A stretch of DNA of 64,000 nt from Xanthobacteraceae bacterium (GTDB lineage: Bacteria > Pseudomonadota > Alphaproteobacteria > Rhizobiales > Xanthobacteraceae), in assembly GCA_022841625.1 (NCBI GenBank), contig JALHRD010000004.1, forward strand, positions 1-64,000. Reading direction: 5' to 3'. This document shows, one piece after another, positions 8,412 to 15,306 of the stretch. The position numbers were made by a program, and so were the translations under genes. Within the stretch, counting starts at the first letter, position 1. Every line of letters begins with the position of its first letter. A model generated the notes under the pieces. It was not told the origin of the DNA. It ran no database searches and saw only the letters and a program-made list of their open reading frames with translations.

Positions 8412-10239
8412 TGGACTTTTCCGACCTGGCCGCAACGCGCCCACAATGGCGCCGCGATTTTGCAGCGTCTTTCGCGCGCTGTGAGATCCGGGTAGCGCTT
8501 CGATTGTCATTCAATATCGGCATCTTATGGGCTGCATCTTGCGGTTCACGGAGCAAAGCGAGGATGGCGGGGCTGAGCTTCCTGTATATGTCCTCGATAG
8601 AATCAATTCGTACCGAACGGCTAAAAATCTTGTTCACATCGGTTTTGATGGGCACGCCAATAATCTCGACTTTTTTCTCTGCTTCAATGAAGGCGACGAC
8701 GTCACGAAAATGGCGCGCCGTAAAATAGCTGATATCATCACCTTTCTTGCTGATATATGTTCCGCTGGGGTCTCCATCGGTAACGACGAGCATGACCCGG
8801 CGTTTGGCGCGGCTCTTCTTTAGCCGTTGGTAACACCATAGGGTGGCCTCACCGTCGTAACCGAAATAATGCATCCCGGTGTGCAGGATGGCGCACAGGC
8901 GGTGTGCCGTTGATAAGTTATGAGGTTCGTCGCGCGTTTTGAAGACGACGTAATGGATCGGTCGATTGCGGCCGACGACATTCGGAATGATCTCGCCGGT
9001 TGTCGTGTGACCTATAATTTCCGTTATAACCTCGCCCTTTGTCAAAAGGTCACTCAAACGGTCGGCGATCATGTAGGCCAATTTATAGCGCTCATCGACT
9101 TGCATGGAGCACGATACATCGAGCAGAAGGGAGACTATCGTTTCCCGTTCTTCCTGGGCCTCTTCGACCAACTTCATTTCGGGTGGGCTGCTAAGGGGGG
9201 CGATGACTTTTTGAGTCAAATAACCGAGCATCAATCCGCCTTCGTCCGATGGGATCCAGCGCATGGTCGATTTTTTTGGCCAGGTTTCCTTGGCATATTG
9301 CAGCCATGACCTTTTCGCCTTCGCCAGTTCTCGCCCGTGTTGCTCATACAGTTCTTTAATAACGGCAGGCACGGTCCACACACGAAAGTCCTGGGCTCTT
9401 GTAATCTGATCTTTGACGGCCGCGGACGCCGGACGGTAATAATTAAGCGTGGGCCGCGCTCTGCGTTCCGTTTTGCGTTTCGAACCGGGCGCGCTTTGTT
9501 GGGTGTCTATGCGTGACTTATTGTCTTCATCTTTATTCGTTGCATCGGGCGGCGCCTGCAATAGGCCTCCACGGGCCGCATGGAGTTTTTCTTTCATCGC
9601 GAGATAACTTAATGCGGAGTCATCCGGCTCCTCCAGAAGCAGTGGAAAAAATCCCGCCACGATTTCGTTCAGGTCACTCAATCGGCCAAAGGATTTAGCG
9701 AACTGCTGTCTTTTGTCGTAAATGCGTCGAATAAGCTTGGCATATTCCGGCGGTCTTCCAGAGAATTTGAAAATTCGTTCCTCTGTTAGCAGGGGCTCCA
9801 GCGCAGCTGTTGTGGCAGCCAATGCGGGCAGGGCCTCGCGCGCCACGCGCAAGGTGACAAGAAAGGCCTGCAAGTCATAATTGATGATTTTGGGTTCGGC
9901 TGTGTCGAGAAGATATTCGTGGAAAGCGCCGAGATTTTTATGAATACCAGCATATTCTCGGTATCGGCTTTGAACGAATGCCGCATAACCGACGACATCG
10001 ATGCCGGCATCAAGCATATAGGCCGGATCTGAATGGGATGGTCTTATGGCCGCGAGAAATTCATTGTCAAGAAAGTGCAAAGCGATCGCCCGCAAATCAT
10101 GTAAAGCGCGCTCAGCTTTCGGGTTCGACAGAATAACCGGTAGAAATCCGACAGCGCTGCCGCTCTTTAGCCCGGCAAGGCTTCGCAAGACGCCGCGCGG
10201 ATCTGCTGACAGTCGTTTTTTGTCGCCGCCAAGCATCAT
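8401..10239 (-). CDS. CobT-like von Willebrand factor A domain protein, probably acquired
   Basis: A 612-residue protein with a C-terminal VWA domain at about 365-560. The metal-ion adhesion site is D374-x-S376-x-S378 in LLLDVSCSMQ. The segment around FKTRDEPHNL, then YDGEATLWCYQRL (462-474) and LVVTDGDPSGTYIS (484-497), matches the order in the CobT subunit of aerobic cobaltochelatase, where the motif is NIDGEALxWAxxRL followed by xISDGxP. The length is also CobT-like, but the N-terminal 300 residues are divergent and the middle (232-262) is highly charged. No CobS ATPase, CobN or MoxR gene is nearby. Base composition is visibly more AT-rich than all neighbours. The last 45-50 residues fall past the VWA fold and in GC-richer DNA, suggesting read-through into host sequence. 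Function unknown. Confidence 0.72.
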   Translation of the reverse strand: MMLGGDKKRLSADPRGVLRSLAGLKSGSAVGFLPVILSNPKAERALHDLRAIALHFLDNEFLAAIRPSHSDPAYMLDAGIDVVGYAAFVQSRYREYAGIHKNLGAFHEYLLDTAEPKIINYDLQAFLVTLRVAREALPALAATTAALEPLLTEERIFKFSGRPPEYAKLIRRIYDKRQQFAKSFGRLSDLNEIVAGFFPLLLEEPDDSALSYLAMKEKLHAARGGLLQAPPDATNKDEDNKSRIDTQQSAPGSKRKTERRARPTLNYYRPASAAVKDQITRAQDFRVWTVPAVIKELYEQHGRELAKAKRSWLQYAKETWPKKSTMRWIPSDEGGLMLGYLTQKVIAPLSSPPEMKLVEEAQEERETIVSLLLDVSCSMQVDERYKLAYMIADRLSDLLTKGEVITEIIGHTTTGEIIPNVVGRNRPIHYVVFKTRDEPHNLSTAHRLCAILHTGMHYFGYDGEATLWCYQRLKKSRAKRRVMLVVTDGDPSGTYISKKGDDISYFTARHFRDVVAFIEAEKKVEIIGVPIKTDVNKIFSRSVRIDSIEDIYRKLSPAILALLREPQDAAHKMPILNDNRSATRISQRAKDAAKSRRHCGRVAARSEKSNDA

Positions 10240-10555
10240 TTACCTGAAGATATTCGATTCGCTGAATGCTTGTCGGAAATAAGCCGCGGTGAAAGAAAAC
10301 ACAGGCTGTTTGGGGTGTGAGCTTACATCTGTCCGATTTAACCGAGTCTATTCTTGGTGTCCAACCGAGCGCACCATCGGTGTTGCATGCAAGGAACGGC
10401 GGTCGGCCAGGGCACGGCAAAGACGGTGGGTGGTCTTTTCTACGAGACCCCGAGGGGCGCAATCGCGCGCGGGCGATCACGCCATCGCTGGCCCACGACG
10501 CGTTTCCAGTCCGGGTTGAGGGGCCGCCCCGGCGGCACCATGGCGAAGGTTCGCA
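10240..10555. other. Intergenic region upstream of the CobT-like gene
   Basis: 316 bp with no convincing gene. Short open frames here show no family features. The first 150 bp or so share the AT-rich character of the CobT-like gene, and the rest returns to the GC-rich host style, so one edge of the atypical block probably lies near 10400. It should hold the promoter of the CobT-like operon and the 3' end of the DUF993 transcript, which runs on the same strand. I see no clear hairpin terminator, tRNA or inverted-repeat end. Confidence 0.5.
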
Positions 10556-11728
10556 CTAACCGACACCGGCGACAGCCAGCACCTGCTCCATGCGGCGCGT
10601 CGCCAAGTCCGGATCGCGCAGCACCCGCGCCCGGTCGGCGAGGCGGAACAATTCCGCAAGGTGAACGATCGAGCGTGCGCTTTGCTGCCCGCCGACCATG
10701 GTGAAATGGTCCTGCAGCCCATTGAGATAAGCCAGAAACACCACGCCGGTTTTGTAGAAGCGGGTTGGCGGTTTGAAGATGTGGCGGCTGAGCGGCACCG
10801 TTGGCGCCAGGATGTCGTGGAAGGTCCGCTCGTCGCCGGCCGTCAGGTGGCCAAGCGCTGCCGCCGCTGCCGGTGCGATGGCATCGAAAATGCCAAGCAG
10901 CGCATCGGAATAGCCATGCGCGTCGCCTGCGATCAATTCGGCATAGTTGAAATCGTCGCCGGTATACATGCGCACGCCGGCCGGCAGGCGGCGGCGCATG
11001 GCGATTTCCTTTTCTTTGGATAAAAGCGAAATCTTGATGCCGTCGACCTTGGCCGCATTCGCGGCGATGGCTGCGAGCGCGGTATCCATGGCGGTGCCGT
11101 GGTCGCGCGATCCCCAATAACCTTCGAGTGCTGGATCGAACATTTCGCCGAGCCAATGGATGATCACCGGCGCGCGGGTCTGCGACAGAATGCGATCATA
11201 GACGCGCAGATAGTCGTCGGCATTGCGCGCGGCGCGGACCAGCGCCCGGCTGGCCATCAGGATGATGCGCCCGCCCAGTGCTTCGATTGCTTCGATCTGC
11301 TGCTCATAGGCGCGGATGACGTCGTCGATGGTGACGCCCGCGTCGGCCGCAAGCTGATCGGTGCCAGCGCCGCTCGCGATCCGCGCGCCGGGCCGATCCT
11401 TGGCGGCATCGAGCGAACGGCGGATCAATTCAAGCGCGGTCGGCCAGTCGATCCCCATGCCGCGCTGCGCGGTGTCCATCGCCTCGGCGACGCCCAGGCC
11501 GAGATCCCAGATGTAGTTCCGAAAGGCGACGGTCTTGTCCCAGTCGATGGCGGCATCGAGCCAGGGATTGTTGTCGGCCAGCGGATCGGCGGTGACGTGG
11601 ACGGCGGCATAGGCGATGCGTGACGCGTTGCCGGGCTGCGCCGCGCCGTCGATCACCTCCAGCGGCCGGTTGCCGACGGTGTAATCCTCGAAACGGCGAT
11701 CCGGCAGCGGTAGTTTGATGGTGGTCAT
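10556..11728 (-). CDS. DUF993 family protein, dihydrodipicolinate-synthase-like aldolase
   Basis: A 390-residue protein of the DUF993 family, a TIM-barrel group annotated as dihydrodipicolinate-synthase-like. Recognisable segments are NPWLDAAIDWDKTVAFRNY, EAMDTAQRGMGIDWPTA, VIIHWLGEMFDPALEGYWGS, VDGIKISLLSKEKE, which holds the lysine placed like a Schiff-base lysine, and MYTGDDFNYAELI. The ATG at 11728 (MTTIKLPLPDRRFEDY) lies 10 bp after the Gfo/Idh gene stop, so the two form an operon. Such pairs are typical of carbohydrate or polyol catabolism. The aldolase role is an inference from the fold. Confidence 0.8.
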   Translation of the reverse strand: MTTIKLPLPDRRFEDYTVGNRPLEVIDGAAQPGNASRIAYAAVHVTADPLADNNPWLDAAIDWDKTVAFRNYIWDLGLGVAEAMDTAQRGMGIDWPTALELIRRSLDAAKDRPGARIASGAGTDQLAADAGVTIDDVIRAYEQQIEAIEALGGRIILMASRALVRAARNADDYLRVYDRILSQTRAPVIIHWLGEMFDPALEGYWGSRDHGTAMDTALAAIAANAAKVDGIKISLLSKEKEIAMRRRLPAGVRMYTGDDFNYAELIAGDAHGYSDALLGIFDAIAPAAAAALGHLTAGDERTFHDILAPTVPLSRHIFKPPTRFYKTGVVFLAYLNGLQDHFTMVGGQQSARSIVHLAELFRLADRARVLRDPDLATRRMEQVLAVAGVG

Positions 11729-11738
11729 GGCCTGGGAT

Positions 11739-12908
11739 TCACGCCGCAGCCCGGGCGGCTTGCAAGGTCGGCACGTCAACCCAGCGCCGTTCCGTCCAAC
11801 TCTTCATGGCCAATTCGGCAAGTTGGACGCCCTTGGCGCCCTCGAACAGGTCGCGCTGCCAAGGCGTGCCCGCGACCACATGGCAGATGAATTCCTCCCA
11901 TTGCAGCTTGAAGCCATTTTCGTAGATCTGATTGTCGGGCACTTCTTCCCATTGTTGTTCGAACTTCATGGTCTGCGGCTCGTCGGGGTTCCACACCGGG
12001 CGGGGTGTGTTCACGCGATGCTGGGTGAAACAGCGCGTCAGCCCGGCGACCGCGGAACCGCGCGTGCCGTCGACCTGGAACGTCACGAGGTCGTCGCGCT
12101 TGACGCGCACGCACCAGGACGAATTGATGTGGGCGATGGCGCCGCCGGCGAGCTTGAACGTCGCATAAGCGGCGTCGTCGGCATCGGCGGCGTAAGGCTT
12201 GCCGGTCTCGTCGACGCGCGAAGGGATATGGGTCGTGCCGAGGCACGATACCGCCTCGACCGCGCCAAACAGATTGTCGAGCACGTAACGCCAGTGCGGC
12301 AGCATGTCGAGGATGATGCCGCCACCTTCCTTCTTGCGATAGTTCCAGCTCGGGCGCTGTGCTGGCTGTCCCCAATCGCCTTCGAACACCCAATAGCCGA
12401 ACTCGCCGCGCACCGAGAGAATGCGGCCGAAGAAACCGGAGTCGTTCAGCATTTTGATTTTGCGCAGGCCCGGAAGGTAGAGCTTGTCCTGCACCACGCC
12501 GCTCTTGAGTCCTTTGTCCTTGGCGGCCTGTGCGACCGCGAGCGCCTCCGCAAGCGTTTCCGACACCGGCTTCTCGCAATAGACATGCTTGCCGGCGGCG
12601 ATGGCCTTGTGCAGCAGGCTGGCGCGCATCTGGGTCGAGCCGGCGTCGAAGAAGATCGTGTCGTCGTTGCCGGCAAGCGCGGCATCGAGGTCAGTCGCGG
12701 TCCGCTTGACCCCGTGCTTCGCAGCAATGGCTTGCACCTTCTCGGCATTGCGGCCGACCAGCAGTGGGTCGGGCATGACGCGGTCGCCGTTTGGCAGCGC
12801 CACGCCGCCTTGATCGCGGATCGTGCAAATCGAGCGTACCAGGTGTTGATTGTAGCCCATGCGGCCGGTGATGCCGTGCATGATGATGCCGAGACGTTGC
12901 GTTGCCAT
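11739..12908 (-). CDS. Gfo/Idh/MocA family NAD(P)-dependent oxidoreductase
   Basis: A 389-residue sugar-type dehydrogenase. The Rossmann start is LGIIMHGITGRMGYNQHL and the family motif is HVYCEKPVSETLAEA, where EKP carries the conserved lysine. SWNYRKKEGGGIILDMLPHW holds the aspartate and histidine common in the C-terminal substrate domain. I choose the ATG at 12908 because it begins just before the nucleotide-binding strand; the longer reading adds unrelated residues. It is divergent from the enolase-superfamily gene across a 116-bp spacer and is followed after 10 bp by DUF993. A sugar or inositol derivative is the likely substrate, unproven. Confidence 0.9.
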   Translation of the reverse strand: MATQRLGIIMHGITGRMGYNQHLVRSICTIRDQGGVALPNGDRVMPDPLLVGRNAEKVQAIAAKHGVKRTATDLDAALAGNDDTIFFDAGSTQMRASLLHKAIAAGKHVYCEKPVSETLAEALAVAQAAKDKGLKSGVVQDKLYLPGLRKIKMLNDSGFFGRILSVRGEFGYWVFEGDWGQPAQRPSWNYRKKEGGGIILDMLPHWRYVLDNLFGAVEAVSCLGTTHIPSRVDETGKPYAADADDAAYATFKLAGGAIAHINSSWCVRVKRDDLVTFQVDGTRGSAVAGLTRCFTQHRVNTPRPVWNPDEPQTMKFEQQWEEVPDNQIYENGFKLQWEEFICHVVAGTPWQRDLFEGAKGVQLAELAMKSWTERRWVDVPTLQAARAAA

Positions 12909-13024
12909 GTCGATTTTCTCCAGTCGGGCGACCATATAAGCCCATTTCTTGGCCTGCCAGCCCGAACTTGAATGCAGTGGGCGGTCGTGCGACAGATTTT
13001 GCGTCACAGTCGGACGGGGGTATC

Positions 13025-14158
13025 ATGAAAATCAAGCGCGTCACCGCTCACGCCCTCAGTCCTCCGGTGCCGATCAAGGCGCCCGGCATCGATCGCAGCG
13101 TTAACCGTCCGATTGTCTTCGTGGAGGTTGAGACCGATACGGGCGTCGTCGGCCATGGCATTACCAGCCTGGCGCCCGCGAGCAGCACGGCGGCGTTGAT
13201 TGAGCGCTCCATCACGCCGCTGATCCTTGGCATGGACGCACGCCGGATTGCCGATGTCTGGAACGCGATGTATCGCGAGCTCTGCCACCGCGGGCAGACC
13301 GGGCTTGGCTATCACGCCATCAGCGCCATCGACATCGCGCTTTGGGATATTCGCGGCAAGGCGCTCAAGGAGCCGGTTTGGCGGCTGCTCGGCGGCGCCC
13401 GCGACAAGGTGGCGTGCTATGTCACCTGCGGCCTGCCGTCGATGGACCGCGAGCAGCTCGCTTCGGTTGCGAAGCATTGGGTCAACCAAGGTTTTGGCGG
13501 TGTGAAGATGGTCGTGGGCGTGATCGCGCGCGACCGCGCCCATGAATTTCCCAATATGACCGAAGCGCTGCTGGAAGATGCCCGCCGCGTCAAGGCGGTG
13601 CGCGACGCAGTCGGGCATGGCGTCGAGATCGCGATCGATCTCAATTGCGAGATCGACCCGGCGCAGGCGCTGAACCTGGTGCGAATGTGCGCGACCTATG
13701 GGCTGGCCTTTGTCGAGGAGCCGGTGCCGGACAATCATCCCGGCCGGATGGCCGATTTCCGCCGCCAGACTGGCCTGCAAATCGCCGCAGGGCAAAGCAT
13801 GGGCGCGCTCTACCGCTTTGCTGAACTACTCAGCCAACAGGCGGTCGATATCCTGCAGCCCAATGTGGTCAATTGCGGCGGCTATACCGGCGGGATGCGC
13901 GCCGCCGATCTGGCGCTCGGTTTCGCAACGCCGATCTGCAATGGCGGCGGTTCGACCCAGCACAATCTGCATTTGCAGGCGGGCGCGGTGAACGGCACGA
14001 TCTGCGAATGGCATCCTTACCAGTCGGCCGGCGCGGTCGCGGCAATCTGCCCGACGGCGCCAATCCCGCAAAACGGGTATTTGGTACTGACCGAAGCGCC
14101 CGGGCTCGGCTTCGATCCGGATCCGGCGGCGTTGAAGGAATACGCCATCAAGCCATAG
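13025..14158 (+). CDS. Mandelate racemase/muconate lactonizing enzyme superfamily protein with altered active-site residues
   Basis: A 377-residue enolase-superfamily protein. The capping domain precedes a barrel with FGGVKMVVG (K161), AIDLNCEID (D205, N207), FVEEPVPDN (E231) and AVDILQPNVVNCGGYTGG (D275, N280). Canonical members have a KxK pair, but here the second position is V163. The third metal ligand, normally Glu in a GE motif, is Q257 in IAAGQSMGA, and the dyad aspartate of the QPD motif is N280. Positions come from reading the motif order, not an alignment. The ATG at 13025 follows a GGACGGGGG ribosome-binding stretch. The Bug-like gene starts 8 bp downstream. It may be a dehydratase or racemase with unusual chemistry, or inactive. 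Confidence 0.85.
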   Translation: MKIKRVTAHALSPPVPIKAPGIDRSVNRPIVFVEVETDTGVVGHGITSLAPASSTAALIERSITPLILGMDARRIADVWNAMYRELCHRGQTGLGYHAISAIDIALWDIRGKALKEPVWRLLGGARDKVACYVTCGLPSMDREQLASVAKHWVNQGFGGVKMVVGVIARDRAHEFPNMTEALLEDARRVKAVRDAVGHGVEIAIDLNCEIDPAQALNLVRMCATYGLAFVEEPVPDNHPGRMADFRRQTGLQIAAGQSMGALYRFAELLSQQAVDILQPNVVNCGGYTGGMRAADLALGFATPICNGGGSTQHNLHLQAGAVNGTICEWHPYQSAGAVAAICPTAPIPQNGYLVLTEAPGLGFDPDPAALKEYAIKP

Positions 14159-14166
14159 GCCGCGCC

Positions 14167-15246
14167 ATGACCAGCCGCTGCACCGCGTTGAGCGTCGGGT
14201 TCCTCATGTTGGCGGGCGCCGCTGCCGCCGATCCGGTCGCCGATTTCTACAAAGGCCGGATCATGACGGTGGTCATCTCCGGCAGCACCGGCTCGACCTA
14301 TGATGTTGGCACCCGGCTGATCGTCAAATATATGAGCCGCCATATCCCAGGCCAGCCACAGATTATGCCGAAATCGATGATCGGGGCAGGGCATCTGATC
14401 GCGACCAATTATCTCTACAACGCCGCCGAGCGCGACGGTTCGGTGATCGGCTCGATCGGCGAGACCGTGCCGATGGCGCATTTGCTCACGCCGCAACAAG
14501 TGAAATTCAAAGCCGGCGAATTCTTCTGGCTGGGCAATCCGGCGGTCACCAACACCACCATCATTACCTGGCACACCACCGGCGTGCGCACGCTGCATGA
14601 GGCGACCAAGCGCGAGGTGGTGCTCGGCGCCTCCGGTGCGGGCTCGCCGTCTTCGCAAGTGCCGCAGATCCTCAACAATGTGCTCGGCACCAGGTTCAAG
14701 ATCATCAATGGCTTCCCCGCAACCGCGATCGACGTGGCGATGGAACGCGGCGAGGTCGAAGCGCGCGGCGGCATCTCCTTCGGTCGCTTGAAGTCGTTCC
14801 GTCGCGCCTGGCTCGACGAGAACAAGGTCAACATGCTGGTGCAGATCGGGTTGCGGCCGGACCCGATGTTCGCCGCAGTGCCGCTGTTGGAGACCTACGC
14901 GCGCAACGAGGCCGAGCGGCGCATCTTCCGCTTCATGTCGGCCTCCTCGATGGTCGGTCGACCTTTGGTGGCGCCGCCCGGCGTGCCGGCCGAGCGGGTG
15001 GCGGCGCTGCGGCGCGCGTTTGATCTTACCATGCAAGACAAGGAATTTCTCGCCGAGGCGACGAAACTGCGGCTCGACGTCGAACCGGTGCAGGCCGCGG
15101 AATTACAAGCACTGGTGGTGGAGATTGGACGCACGCCGGCGGACGACATCGCGGTCATTCAGGCCGCGCACGCGACCGGCAAGTTCTTCAATTGCAAGGA
15201 AGTGGTGAAGGACGCCAAGCTCTGCGACGGCAAGGACGGGGATTAG
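14167..15246 (+). CDS. Bug-like periplasmic substrate-binding protein, divergent branch (paralogue 1)
   Basis: A 359-residue exported protein with a signal peptide ending near AGAAAADP. Its mature start is VADFYKGRIMTVVISG, followed by GSTYDVGTRLI, HIPGQPQIMPKSMIGAGH and YNAAERDGSVIG, which is the motif order shared by nine proteins in this window and akin to TctC-type receptors. It has a C-terminal extension with two cysteines (FNCKEVV and AKLCDGK) that could form a disulfide; the others lack it. It is coupled to the enolase-superfamily gene by an 8-bp gap, so it probably delivers or senses that enzyme's substrate. No membrane component is nearby. Confidence 0.82.
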   Translation: MTSRCTALSVGFLMLAGAAAADPVADFYKGRIMTVVISGSTGSTYDVGTRLIVKYMSRHIPGQPQIMPKSMIGAGHLIATNYLYNAAERDGSVIGSIGETVPMAHLLTPQQVKFKAGEFFWLGNPAVTNTTIITWHTTGVRTLHEATKREVVLGASGAGSPSSQVPQILNNVLGTRFKIINGFPATAIDVAMERGEVEARGGISFGRLKSFRRAWLDENKVNMLVQIGLRPDPMFAAVPLLETYARNEAERRIFRFMSASSMVGRPLVAPPGVPAERVAALRRAFDLTMQDKEFLAEATKLRLDVEPVQAAELQALVVEIGRTPADDIAVIQAAHATGKFFNCKEVVKDAKLCDGKDGD

Positions 15247-15251
15247 GCTTA

Positions 15252-15297
15252 CCCCGGACGCGGCGCAAAGCGCCGCTGATCCGGGGCAAAGCTTTGC
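15252..15297. terminator. GC-rich palindrome between convergent genes, likely bidirectional terminator or dispersed repeat
   Basis: An outer stem CCCCGGA (52-58 in the 15200s) pairs with TCCGGGG (80-86), and an inner perfect stem GCGGCGC (60-66) pairs with GCGCCGC (70-76) around an AAA loop. A second palindrome, GGCAAAGCTTTGCC, overlaps the 3' end. It sits in the 60-bp gap between the convergent genes ending at 15246 and 15307. Elements with this look are common between genes in Rhizobiales genomes, and the placement fits a two-way terminator. No long T tract follows the first stem. Confidence 0.6.
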
Positions 15298-15306
15298 CTG
15301 GGAAAA

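Noticed and set aside
8401-10239. The CobT-like gene as a working cobaltochelatase subunit
   Set aside because: No CobS, CobN or other cobalamin genes are near and the N-terminal half is divergent, so only the VWA-domain similarity is claimed.
13873-14166. An N-terminal extension of the Bug-like gene at 14167
   Set aside because: It runs out of frame through the enolase-superfamily gene, while the ATG at 14167 begins a proper signal peptide.
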